Positions 31,826 to 43,478 of a stretch of 64,000 bases of DNA are shown here, one piece after another. Location: positions 13,434,263 to 13,498,262 of the forward strand of contig CM039196.1 in the NCBI GenBank assembly GCA_008360975.2. The letters are read 5' to 3'. Position 1 is the stretch's first letter. Every line of letters starts with the position of its first letter. This DNA comes from Lichenostomus cassidix. Lineage: Eukaryota; Chordata; Aves; Passeriformes; Meliphagidae. The notes under the pieces were generated by a model that was not told the DNA's origin, did not search any database, and was given only the letters and a program-made list of their open reading frames with translations. Position numbers and translations under genes: made by a program.

Positions 31826-34800
31826 TCAGCGGCCCATGGCACAGCTATGTCTGTCCAGTTCCTGGGGACTGCACCCCTCCTTTGGGGAGGTGACACAGCC
31901 TGGGGGGCTGGTGGGACTCATTCTCTGGCAGGGATAATAGCCCTGGCCTGCATTCTCCTGCCGCCGACCCAGGGCCTGGTCAATCATCTCCAGGCGCAGT
32001 GCAGGCAGCAGGCCCAGTTTCCGGGGGTCAGCCCTGGCCAGGGTTCTGTCAGCAGAGACACGCCGGGGGCCACCTTGCTCCTGCACAGTCTGGTAGAAAG
32101 AGCTGTCCTCTGGGCTCTCAGCAGCCTGTCCCACCTCCTTGCCTTTGACTCCACAGTGCCCCAGCTCCTCCTGGGGCAGATGGATGGTGGGAATATTCCT
32201 GGGGAGGCTGCAACGGCTCTGGGGTGAGGGACTGCGGCTGGTACCCCTGTCCCGGCTTGATGGCCGCAGGATGAGACCCTGGAATTTGGCCAGGCTGGGG
32301 CTTCGGCTCCGATGCCTTTTCATCTTGCCCGGGCTGGGGCTGCGGGATTTGGGAGCCAGGAGGACAAGTGTACTGTCATCCTCTTCTGAGCTGCTGCCTG
32401 AGCTGTCCGTGGAGCTGCTGCCCTCCTCTGACCTGGGTAGGGAGATCTGCAGCCCTGCATCAGCACTGCTGGCTGACCCTCACAGGGGATTGTTGGGTAC
32501 CACAGCAGCTGGCCTCTCCCATCCAAAGAGCCCCCTACACCCATCCCCCCTCCCCCTTGCCTCTTGGCTGTGCTCACCTGGAAGGGCTCAGTCACACCAG
32601 CGATGCTGCTGGAGGTGTTGCTGTAATACCCTAGGATGTATTCGCCATTCCCCTTGGGCAGTGCTTCCTCAGAGAACATCACCTGCAGCCCAGAGACACC
32701 TGATAGACACCGCGGCTGGTACAGGGGTACCCCCACTTCTGCCTCCACCCACAGCCAAAAGCACAAATTCTGCTGCCAACACCATGAGCCTGCCCCAGGC
32801 TCAGCACAACGCAATAACAAGGTGCCCACCTCTGCCATCCTGGAGCATGAAGGGGCCATTTCTTCCTACTGTGGGGCAGATGTGCCAGCAAGACAGCAGG
32901 GTTGGCCCCAGCTCACCTGTGCACACAGCTGCTTCTCCAGGCAGCGCTCCCCATCATCGCTCCTGGCCCAGACATAGGACACATAGTCTTTAGGGTGCCG
33001 AAAGCCTACCTGTGCACAGGTACATTAGAGAGCATGGGTGAGTGGGGCAATGTGAGCCCCACTTGGCACCATCACCCACATCTGACCTTTGCTTTCCTCT
33101 TGCTCAGCCCCCTCTACTCACACAGGGTGACCCAGAGCTGCCTTGCACCCTCCCCCCCACCCCCAGATGTGCCCCAGGCCTCTGTGGGGCTCACAGAGCA
33201 GGAGGAAGAGGGAACTGCTGGACCTGAGCCTCCTGAAGCAGGACCACATCATGATGCCAGGGGAAGGGAGGGCACAGCTCCACACCCTCACCGTGTTTGC
33301 TCAGAAAGGACCCCACAGTGCTGTGCAGTGCTCCCCACTCCCTCCAGCCCCAGCAGCCTCCAAGCCCCTACCCGGTAGAGTCCTATCCAGTCCCAGGAGC
33401 TCCGGTGGAAGCCAACAGCCATCTTGTACCTGACAACTGCTTGCTCAGGCCTGCTCCACTCGTCAGCCACATATATCTCAACCAGAGGCTTGTCCACCTT
33501 GGAAGCAAACTGTCAGAGATGGGTACATTGTGAGCAAGGGCATTGCAAAGAGCTGTGTCTGCTGCCCAGGGCCCCTGTGCATATACCCACAGCAACTCCC
33601 AGTCAGGGGCAAGGCAGCTGAGCTTGCCAAACAGAAGTAAGCCCCACACACATCCCACCCCTGCAGCTCCTGCCTGTGTTCCCAGTAGCCCTGGACAGTG
33701 CTCACCTGCACAGCGAAGATGGCAGCTACTGGCTTGTGGTCGCTGACAGTGTACTCCATGTGACTGCAGTAGCACAGCTGGCTCACTGACAGCACACCCT
33801 GGCTGGGCCGGTGCCCACCTGCGCCCAACTCCTTGCTGGAAGGTTTTATCTTCCACAGGATACGGTCGGTCCAGGCAGGTTTTCGCTTCTTGGCACTGCA
33901 GGGCACAGAGGGGCATCTCTTGCCTGGCAGGGGCAGTGGGCTCTGACCCAAACTGCCTCCTCCTGGCACTACAGCACTTGTGGGCAGGGATGCGGCTCAT
34001 CTTGGCAGTCAGCTCAGCATGGCTGCAGGGACAGACCACTGGTACCAGCACTGCATTCAAATCCCAGTCCAGACTACTGTGCCCGCCCCAGCATGGCTGC
34101 TTTCCCTACCCATCCACACCAGCACCCATCCCAGCTCTGAGCCCCACTGCTCCTGCATCCCTCAGCCCCACCTCATGCCCAGCTCTGCTCTCCTACCTGC
34201 TGTCATACTTGTTGGTGCCCACATCAAACTTGAAAGTGGGTGGGAAGTTCAGGGGTCCCTCCTGGAAGCCTCTAAGAACAGGCCAGGTGCTTTTGGCAAT
34301 GTTCAGCTGAGGGGAAGAGAGCACATTAAGGAGCACAGCAGCCCCCATAGCCAGACCCCTGCACAAACCCTGTCAAGATCCCTCCACCCTCACACAGTGA
34401 CATCCCTGCCCCATTGCTGCTAGCTCCCACAGCTCTCAGGGTTTGTCCATCCATGCCAGCAGCCAGTCTGTAGACTCAATGCCTTGGCTCTACCTCACAC
34501 ACTGGTGAGGGAAGTGTGCCTAGCCCCATCCACACTGACCTGGGACTCTGCTGTCCCTTCCTCCCCCCAGAGACATGAGAGCCAGGGCCCTTTGAGTCCT
34601 ACAGGCTGTTAAGAGGACATGCCCTGTCCCACAGCTGCATGGGCAGTTTTGGGGAGAGCTGATCACTGCTTGGGGACCACAGTGTAGGCTTGCAGCATGC
34701 CCATCCCTCACCTGATCCTTCTCCCAGAGCTGGCTCAGGACATTGCTGTCAATGGCATACTTCACAAAGCAGATGTCCAGGCTCTCAATGCGGAAATTGA

Positions 34801-37800
34801 GGTCCCCAAACCAGAACACGAGGCTGTGGATGGGAGTAACAGCAATGGGCTGAAAGGGCTGAGGCTACCAGAGTCAAGAACAGCAGGGGTAAGATGTCCC
34901 CAGCCTGTGGGCAGCCTCAGCTCACAGCACAGATGCTCTTGGGAACACTGGCACAGGTCAGTGCTCAGCCAGCAGCCTGGCCAGCTGCCAGGATTCTGCA
35001 GGTACAACCAGGCACCATTAGCCAAATGGGCCAGACTTCCCCAGGCTGAAACTGGGGGTGGAAATTTCCACAGTGAGGCACCTACTGGATTCAGACCACA
35101 AAGCCAGGACACCAGAGGAGAGCTGGCCCCTCTGCCTCACTGGTCCCACACCCCAACGGTGCTAGTAATGCAGGAGCTGTATCAGCCCTGAATGTAGTGA
35201 GACCAAGACCCCTCTAAACACGTACCCCACCATGCTGAGTCCATGCTGGGCCAGCTCTGCAGGCAAGACCTGATCTCCAGGCTGTGCTGGGATGCAGGGG
35301 ACAAACCCCAGACCCTATATGGAGGTGATCAAGGACTGGGACTGGCACTAGAGCCCAGACTGGGTAGCAAAGTGGTGGGGTACGCACTCATGGTCCAGGA
35401 TGCCATTGGCCACAGGCCCCTCAAACTGCTGCATGTGCAGTATGGTGGCAAAGTCCTCCTTGCGCTGCTCCGCCTTCTCCAGGTGTGCTGGCAGGTGGCA
35501 GTTCAGGAAGCAGACCATGTGGCCGAAGACAGAGAGACGAACGCTCACCCCACCCTTGTTGCCCTGCACGGAGAGGATCCCATGACTCCTTGGGAAGCCA
35601 GTCCCTTGCCAACTCCCCCCAGGGCCACACTCACCCAATATCCCCCCAGCCCTGTCCTGGTGCAGTCTGTCTGGATGTCCTGCAGGAAGGGCAGGTGGTA
35701 GTACTTGGCAAACACCAGCAGAATTACACCTTGCATCCGCACTGTGCTGACCTGAAATGGGAGCAAGGGCTGGAGTGGGATGGCAGAAAGCCTGGGGAGA
35801 GGGGTACAACTTCCCCGACTCCTGACCATGGGGCAGCACCTCCATCCTTCATGTGTCCCCCCATCCCACAGGTGACTAACTCCACATTTGGTTCAGAGAT
35901 CTGTGCACACCCTCCTGAACACTGACAGCCAAACCTGAGCCTCAGTGATGCTGGGCTTACATATGCTCTGAGGCAAATGCCTTGGGGAGCTGAACCTGTC
36001 CCAGGGAGCTGAGCCTGCCCTGAGGCTCACAGGCTGCTGCCAGCCAGTTCCCACATTCACCTCCTCACCCTGTTCAATGCAGTGGGCAACATAAAGTAAT
36101 CCCAAAGCACCAGAGGGGGAAGCATAAGTGCAGGAAAAAGAGCAGGGTGGCACAAGCCAAACAATTCGCTGGGTGAGATGCAGTAGCGGTCCCTGCTGCT
36201 TGGATGGCTGCAGGCCGTCCCTCCAGCCAGCTCTCCCACCACACTTCTCCCCATCCTGCAGTCCACCTCTCTATCTCGGTGGTCCACCTGCCTTGCAGGT
36301 AGAGAGAACACCAGCTTCTAGCTCCTTTGTGACTCCTTACCAGGATGAAGTGGAAGGGACTCAGCACATCCATGAAGAGTTCGCTCCACTGATCTGTGAA
36401 GAGGGCATCCTTCAAGCGCTTGTTTATCTTGGAGTTTACCTCCTGCAGCCTGAGAGGAAATGTATATGTCCTTCAGCCACACCAGGAAAGCATCTGTGTC
36501 CCAGTTAGTGAGAACCTGGGAGAAGTGCCAAAGCACAATGCTGGGCAACAGGACAGGGTGGGAAGGGCATATCAAGGGAAGACACTGGTTTTAGAGCACA
36601 AACCGGCCATGTCCTTGCTCCAGTGATTCTGGGCCATGTGCTGGCAAGGAGGCACAAGTGGCCCTGAATCCAGGAGGCTCTGGCCCTTTCTAAAGCAGAA
36701 GCAGTTAAGCTGCACAGGGCTGAGCAGAAGCCTAACGCCCATCTCAGCAAGAAGGGCTTACAGGGCCTCTCAGTTGAATCAGTGTCCACAGAGAAGTCAC
36801 GTCATACCAGCACCAGGTGTCCATATGCATTCAAGCCATGCAGCTCAGAGCAGCAGCAACCAGAATGTTAACCGTGCTCCTCCTAGCTCAGCACTTAATG
36901 AAGAGAGGGAAGAATGTCCACAGAGAACGGCACAATCAGGAAATGTCTTGCCCAAAAGTATTGAGTGCTTGGGGCACAAAGACGCAGGTCAGAGGAAGGA
37001 CACAGCCAGGCAGAGATGCCAGGAACAGGGGAGTAGCAGGACACCCTGCCCTGGCCACAACATGGTCCCAAGCAAGACCCTTGCTGTCAGCTACCCCTCA
37101 CCCCATCCATCCAGCTCAGGTTGACCTCTGCAGCCCACACAGACCCATTCCACTGGCCTGCAAGGCTGAGGGGACTGGAAGCCTGGCTCCAACACAGCAT
37201 CATAGCTCTGGCAGCCTCAGCCTTACACCACTATGCCCCTGCAGCTGGGAGCTCTGGGGCAGTCCTGGAGGCAGATCCAGCTCTTCCACCTCACACCTAT
37301 AGGCAGAGGCTGCTTCCTACTCCCTGTGCAAAGATAGCACATCCCTGGCCTTAGCAGGAATCCACAAACCACTGCAGTCCTCAAGGGACAGCCACCCTCA
37401 CCTCACCAGCCTCACCACAGTGCTGTGGCACTGCCCTGCCACAGCAGGGGCATAGAGCCAATCCAGCTGTGGGAGAACAGATCTATGCCCTTGAGGCCTG
37501 CATAGCACATGCAAAAACAGAGAGGAGGAAAATGCTCCCAGAGGACTTAGCCAGGTGAGTCAAATGCCTTGACAGACCTGACCCAAGGATTGCCATGGCT
37601 CACAGAAAGAGCAGGGCTCACTTGGCCCAGCTCCAGGCTCAATGATGATTCAAGTCTAATCAGTACTCAAGGGTTTCAGTTCCTCTCAGCACTGCCATTT
37701 TACCAGGAACTGATTCTCCACCACCTTTTTTGACATGCTATCAGTTGTGATGCACACCCTTCCCTGCTCCCCATGCCCAAAGCATGGGGCTGCAGCTCTT

Positions 37801-39461
37801 CCATTCCTTGTCCCCCAAGGGCTTTGGGGATACCCCAAAAAGGGGATTTGCCAGAGGGGGGAGGGGAAGAAGGGGGAGCCGCACCTCATCCTCTTACCCA
37901 ATGGCGATCATGTCCACATCGTTTGTCTCGCCTGTGTTGAGGTGCAGCAGGGACGTCACATCATTTGGGGGCATGGCTGTACCTACGTTCCAGGTGACCA
38001 CTGTGATGCTTGGGAGGACAAAGGAAGAACAGGCTAACATGGGGACTTGGAGGGGTTCCCTGTACCCCTGTTCAGCCCCCAGCTCCACCAAGGAAGCTTT
38101 TTGCAGGCAACAGAAGTAGCCAAGGCTGAAGCTTAGTCATGGCATATACATCAGGTCCTTAACTCCCATATGAGGGAGACAGGTCCTTGCCTCCAAAATC
38201 CCCCAGGATCTGCACCTGAAATTCTAGAAACCAGCACAGAGAGCCCGCACCTTCATCACCACCAGCTGGCACAGGCAGGCTAGCACAGCAAGGCAGGCTG
38301 TGAGACAGGGCATCTCTGGAAAACTGCTTCCCTCCCTGCCCCAAGAAGGCTCAGGCTCCTGGGGAAAAGGACCGGATCTCAGCTCCCAGCCCCTGTCAGC
38401 CTCAAAGGCCAGGGCAGCGCATGTGACAGCGGTGCTGCAGCCCCGCAGCAGTGTCCTTCACCAACGCAAAGCCACATCCGCCACAACACATCAATGCCCT
38501 TGCGCAACGGGCCCCAGCAAAGGGCCCGCGGGCTCTTTCGGTAGTGACAGGAGGAGTCTCAGTCACAGGAGACACGTTTCAATAGCGAAGGAGAGCAGCA
38601 CCACTCTAGCCCCCGTACTCGAGGACAGCGGAGGGAGGTGACACCCACTCTACAGTCGGTGTCTCTATCACGATATCCCGCACGAACAGTAGGCACCATG
38701 AATCCTCCCCGCCGGGAGACTGCCTGCAACCCCGTACCCCAAACCTGCTGAACCCGCCACAGCAGGAAGGGGCAGCTCCGGGGCACAGCGTGTGCTGCTC
38801 CAACGGCATTGCGGGCCCCGTTCCCGCGAGACCCCCGCGGCCCCACTCACCGGAACGCGCCATCCTCCGGGGCCCGTCCCGGGCAGTCCGGCAGCGGATC
38901 GCAGACGTCGCCGGGGCCGAGCCGGCCGAGAGGCCGGGCAAGGACGGGTAGCTCACCCGGCTCCTCTCGGGGGATCAGGCCCGCCCGCCCGCCGGCGAGG
39001 AACTCGCTGGACACGGCCTTGGGCAGTGTGGGGGCGCGGGGCACGGTGGTGCCCGCCCAGGACGCGATGTGATCGCTGGACTCCGCCTTGGGCATCTCCC
39101 GCCGCTCCGGCGCGCCCGGCGCGGGGAAGGCGGCCCGGCCGGGCGCTGCCGGGGTCCGGGAGCCGCCCGGGACGGTGGTCAGCAGGGCCGGCAGCGGGAC
39201 CCCCTCGGGCAGGGTCCGGGCCGGAGGTCGCTCCTCAGTCCCTGCGCGCCGCGGGCAGCCGTGCCCGAAGGGGTCGCAGGCGGCGTCTGGTCGGGAGGTC
39301 CTACGGCCGCCCAGGAGGCCGCCCCCGAGGAAAGGCGCCGCCGAAGCCCCAGCATCGGGCGGGAGCCGAGCCGCGCTCCCGGGGCCGCGCGGGGGACCGG
39401 GTCGGGACGCCGCGCCGGCGGCCGAGCTCCGGTCGGCGCTGCCGCGCCGGGCCGGGTCCAT
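31826..39461 (-). CDS. INPP5J: Inositol polyphosphate 5-phosphatase J / PIPP (12 exons, 830 aa)
   Basis: Minus-strand exons in order: 39461-38851, 38008-37898, 36449-36341, 35751-35635, 35563-35388, 34823-34712, 34306-34197, 33895-33706, 33509-33372, 33009-32917, 32682-32578, 32446-31826. All have GT-AG ends; 831 codons in frame. Exon 1 encodes a 203-residue Pro/Ala/Gly-rich, probably disordered leader. Exons 2-8 encode the 5-phosphatase domain with '[12 protein letters not shown]', 'GLQEV', '[13 protein letters not shown]', 'NCHLPAH', '[11 protein letters not shown]', '[10 protein letters not shown]' and 'SDHKPVAA'; all catalytic motifs are intact. Exons 9-11 encode the SKICH domain; exon 12 is a Ser/Arg/Pro-rich tail ('[13 protein letters not shown]'). 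The enzyme removes the 5-phosphate of PI(4,5)P2 and PI(3,4,5)P3 at the plasma membrane. Human INPP5J (1006 aa) has a longer leader. It is tail-to-tail with PLA2G3. Confidence 0.95.
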
Positions 39462-39600
39462 CGGCGGGAGAAGACCGGAACGGCCCCGGAACGGCCCCGA
39501 CGCGGCCCCGACCCGGCCCCGCGCACCTTACGACCCCGCCCCGTGACGTCGCCACACCGTGACGTCACGGCCACCACCTGCGCGGCGGCTTAAAGGCGCA
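39462..39600 (-). promoter_or_regulatory. INPP5J: INPP5J promoter with two CRE-type sites
   Basis: The CpG-rich region upstream of the INPP5J ATG contains a full palindromic CRE, TGACGTCA (39560-39567), and a near-copy TGACGTCG (39544-39551), 16 bp apart. The GC island extends into the first exon. No clear TATA box is seen. CREB/ATF control is inferred from the motifs. Confidence 0.6.
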
Positions 39601-39706
39601 GGAGTGGCCCCGCCCCCTCGAACACCTGCCGCCCCTCCCTGCTCACGTGACCGCCCGTGCCTCGCCCCCTGCCTCGGCCCTCCGAAAGTCTTTCCTTGTG
39701 TGTGCG

Positions 39707-39860
39707 CACCTGTCCTTGCACACCTGTCCTTGCACACCTGTCCTTGCGCACCTGTCCTTGAAAGTGTACACCTGTCCTTGCAATTGTACATCTGTCCTTG
39801 CACGTGCACACCTGCCCTTACATGTGCACATCTGGCCCTGCAAATGAACGTCTACCCTGG
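39707..39860 (+). repeat. Minisatellite, CACCTGTCCTTG unit
   Basis: About nine copies of 'cacctgtccttg'. The first copies are spaced 14 bp apart; later ones are spaced 20 bp by an inserted 6-bp spacer ('aagtgtaca' or 'caattgtaca' type), and the last are degenerate. It lies just upstream of the INPP5J promoter. Confidence 0.85.
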
Positions 39861-39974
39861 TGCATTATTTTGCGTGTGACTGTGTTCACCACTGCAGCTG
39901 TTGTGTCAGCTTGTGTCCGGTGCATCGACAATGCTGCAGAGTGTTTGCATTGTTGGTGTGCACACGCACCCTCG

Positions 39975-40043
39975 TGGCAGCTCTGTGTGTGTGTGTGTCT
40001 GTGTCTGGCTGTGTGTGTATTTACATGTGTGCTGCGTGTGCAC

Positions 40044-40079
<36 letters not shown>

Positions 40080-40300
40080 AACTGTGTACTGGCTGTGTAT
40101 GTGTGTTGCATGTGCAGCTCTGTGTGTACGGCTCGGCATGTGTAGAGCAGTTTGGGGCGGGGTGTGTGTGTGTGCATATACAAGCTCTCTGTGTACAGCT
40201 GTGTGTGTGCAGCTCTGTGCAGCTGTGTGTGTGTGTGTGTCTGTGTGAGCAGCTGTGCGTATGTGGCTTTGTGTGTAGGTGCTACTGCACCTGTGTATGG
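39975..40300 (+). repeat. TG-rich microsatellite region
   Basis: Imperfect TG repeats with a pure (TG)16 block at 40047-40078, interrupted elsewhere by 'cagctc', 'catg' and similar. Long ORFs on both strands here (for example 39860-40435 plus, 39818-40366 minus) are repeat translations. Confidence 0.9.
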
Positions 40301-40729
40301 CAGTGCCCACTGAAGCACTTTGTACAGGCAGGTGCAAACGCCTGTACTCAGTGTGCACGCATACACAGTGGCCAGGTGACAGGTTCCACCCTCAGCCTGT
40401 ACCTGCCACAGTGTCTGGGGAAGGCTGGAGCTTGAGGAGGAAGAGGACCCTGGTGAAGTGTCGAGCCAGGCAGAAGAGGATACTGGTCAGAGAGTACAAG
40501 ATCTCTGGGTTCCCATGGGGCTGACTCAGGAGACTAGGGGATTGTGGGAAGTGGCTCCTTCCATGGTGGGGGCACTTACAATAATCTGTGATCCATGGTG
40601 GCAATGGGGAGAAGACTGGGGAGAGTTGATGTCACTGCTGGTTTCTGGAAGGGTGTTGTGTCAAGGACCGAAGACATCTCTAAGGCCTTGCCATATTTGG
40701 TCTGCTGTTGTGCTGTTCTACAAGATAAT

Positions 40730-41215
40730 GTAGAAGAAGACTGTATTGTTAGTTGGTAGGACTTTACCCTTCAGAAATGAAACTATCGGTACCTGTCACC
40801 CACTGGGATTCATCCTGTGAAAGGGGAATAATACACAATAAGCCATTGTTGGCCTGGAGGTGTTATCATGGGCCGTTATGACCTCATCTTACACGCTGAC
40901 CCTGCATGAGGTAATGTTGAAACTGGCCACTCCTGAGGAGGAGATATAAGGTATGGTCCTGGGGTGGAGGGGAGAGGATGCCATGATGCACACTATTTTC
41001 ATCCAGGGGATGCCCTGAAAGTGCATTGCCTTCCTACACCTCATGCTCAGAAACCATACTCCATCTCCTTCTCCTGCTCGGAAGCTTCTCCAGAATCCAG
41101 GGGTCAGTATGTATTAATTGCTAATGTGACTAATACAATTAACTTACTTTGCAATTCTGAGTGTGTCTTGAGTTTTTTGTGCACAGGCATCCTCCTGAAC
41201 CCATACCAGATGTGA
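40730..41215 (+). mobile_element. LTR-like segment (tentative)
   Basis: 'tgtagaagaagactgtattg' at the left, a TATA-like 'gagatataaggtatgg' at about 40950 and an A/T-rich tail before 'gttttttgtgcacagg' look like the parts of an LTR. Termini and target duplications could not be established. It could also be unique sequence. Confidence 0.25.
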
Positions 41216-41289
41216 AGGGGGACTTAAGGCCAGTTTGCCTCACTTTCATCCTGGGAAGATGACAGAGCAGTAAGTTCTGGGAAACAATA

Positions 41290-42440
41290 CTGGGCACATG
41301 AACAACAACTTCTTGAGGGGTCAGTGTGACTTCTCCAAGGGGAGGTCCTGCTTGGCCACCCGACCACCTTCTGTGATGGAGTGAGCAGCTGGCAGACGTG
41401 AACAGCAGGGGACAGTGTCCATCTGCACTGCTTGGAGGCATCAGCCCATCTGCTTCTCCTAGGGAAGCTGTTGGCATACGGGCTAGATAAAAAAAAGCTG
41501 AGGCAGGATGACTGGATCCAGGGGTGGAGATCAGTGGTATGTGGTCCTGTGGGAGGCCAGTCACTCATAGTGTTGCCAGGGGTTGGTGCTGGGCCCTGGT
41601 CTGTTTAACATCCTCATCCCACCTGGATGGCATGACAGAGCACCCTCAGCAACTATGCATGTGACAGCAAACTGGGAAAAGTGGCTGTAAAACCAGAGCA
41701 TCATGTATCCATCCAGAGGGTCCTGGATAGTCCGGAGAAATGGGCCATCAGCAATCTCCTGAGGCTCAGCCATGGAGCATGCAGGGTCCTGCTCCTGGGG
41801 AGGAACAACCACAGCACGGGGACATGCTGGGGGCCACTCTGCTGGAAAGCAGTTCTGCAGAGGGATACGAGGTGCCTGGGGGGCACCACATTGACCATGA
41901 GCTCAGCGTGTCCTCAGGGCAAAGCAGGTGCATGACATCCTGGGCTGCATTGGGGGTGTTGTCAGCAGGTCACAGGAGGTCATGGAGATGCCTGTGAGGC
42001 CACCCCTGGGTGCTGTGTCTAGTGCATGGCTCCCAAGAGCAGTTCCTGGAGACATGGACATGCTGGAGGGAGTCCAGTGAAGGGCCCCAAGGAGGAATGG
42101 CTGGAGCATCTTTCATATGAGGATAAGCTGTGAGAGCTGGGACTATCCATCCCAGAGCAGAAGAAGCTCAGGGGGATCTCATCCATGTATATAAATATCT
42201 AAGGGGAAGTGTAGAGGACAGAGACTAGCTCTTCCCAGTGTTGCCCAGTGGCAGGACCAGAGGCCACAGGCACAAACTAAGTGCAGGTGGGTCCCGCTGC
42301 ATGTCAGGAAACACTCTTCCCTGGCCTAAGTTACCCAGGGAGGTGTGCAGTCTCCATCCTTGGATGTTCACAAAAGCCACACAGAGACTGTCCTGGATCC
42401 CTGGCTTTGGGTGGCCCTGCCTGAATAGGTGATGGGACCA
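41290..42440 (+). mobile_element. CR1 LINE, degraded 3' ORF2 and 3' UTR (~1.15 kb)
   Basis: The longest CR1 copy in the window. It contains reverse-transcriptase-region remnants ('ctggtctgtttaacatcctc', 'atccagagggtcctggatag', 'ccggagaaatgggcc'), then 'gacatgctggagggagtcca', 'atgtatataaatatctaagg', 'cttcccagtgttgcccagtg', 'atgtcaggaaacactcttcc' and 'ctccatccttggatgttcac'. Several stops and frameshifts make it inactive. Confidence 0.85.
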
Positions 42441-42479
42441 AAGAGACCCCAGAGCTGCCTCCATCCTCAGTCAATCCAA

Positions 42480-43417
42480 GACCCCATGACCTGTGTCTGG
42501 GATGTGTCTGTGCATGGGTCATGTGTCTGTGCAGCTGCTGGCAGTGGGGGGGATAAGGGGTGGGGGGTGGGTGTGTGCAGGGGTACATGATGATTTGTAC
42601 ATGTGGAGCTGCATGTGCCTCAGATGTGAGTGTGCACTGTGTGCATGCAGCTGGGCGTACACGTAGATCAGCACACGTGTGCACACACCACTGCATGTGT
42701 GACTGGGTGCTGGTGTGTCCCTGCGTGCTGCTTTGTAGGCTATGTGTGGCTGTAGGCATGTAGGCTGGCAGCAACTGGAAGGGGGGTAGCAGTGTGTGTA
42801 TCTATGTGCTACTGTGCAGACTGCATAAAGATGTATGCAGTGCTGTGTGCATGCACCTGTGCATGTGTGTGTGTACAACTGTGTGTGTAGGAGGATCTGT
42901 GAGTGTGCACAGCTGTGTGTATATGCACACATCCTGACCGGGGTGTTTCTCTGTGTCTTTGCACTATGTGGTGTCAGTGTGCACACTGTGCATGTGTGCA
43001 GTGCGGGTGTCATGGGGGTGTGTGCAATGCAGGTGTGCGCAATGCAGGTGTGCGTGGTATTGGGGTGTGCAGCGTTGTTGGTGTGCGTGTTGGTCTGTGC
43101 AAGGGGCGTGTAGCGTTAGGGGGTGCGTGGTGTTGGTGTGTATGTGCTTCTGTTTCTGTTGGTCTGCGCGGTGTGTGTGTTGCGGCGTGTGCGCTGCTGG
43201 TGGTGGTGCTGTTGGTCTGTGTGGTGCCGATCTTGTCCACGGAGCCCGCTCGCGGGAGTTACGCGCCACCCGCACGGTGCGCACGTGTGCGCGCATGTCT
43301 GTGCACGTGAGTGCGCGCGTGTCCGCGTGTGAGCGCGTGTCCGCGTGTGCGCGCACGCGTGTGCGCATGTCTGCGCGTGCATTTGTGGGCGCGCGTGTGT
43401 GCGCGCGCGCGGGTCGC
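42480..43417 (+). repeat. Degenerate TG/GCGTG purine-pyrimidine region upstream of SELENOM
   Basis: Almost 1 kb of TG-rich sequence becomes strongly CG-rich toward SELENOM (43260-43417: 'gcgcgcatgtctgtgcacgt', 'gtgcgcgcacgcgtgtgcgc', 'gtgtgtgcgcgcgcgcgggt'). Long ORFs on both strands are low-complexity artefacts. The alternating purine-pyrimidine pattern is of the Z-DNA-prone kind. Confidence 0.8.
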
Positions 43418-43428
43418 TGCGCATGCGC
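43418..43428 (+). promoter_or_regulatory. SELENOM: NRF1-type site in SELENOM promoter
   Basis: TGCGCATGCGC matches the NRF1 consensus palindrome, 51 bp upstream of the SELENOM ATG in a CpG-rich, TATA-less context. Function is inferred from motif and position. Confidence 0.5.
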
Positions 43429-43478
43429 GGTGCCGTGCGCGTGCCCGGGCTGGGCCGGACGTGGCAGCAGCGGGAGCG

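Noticed and set aside
38792..39562. 256-codon plus-strand ORF opposite INPP5J exon 1
   Set aside because: It is an Arg/Pro/Gly-rich antisense reading of a CpG island; the minus-strand exon has homology and splice continuity.
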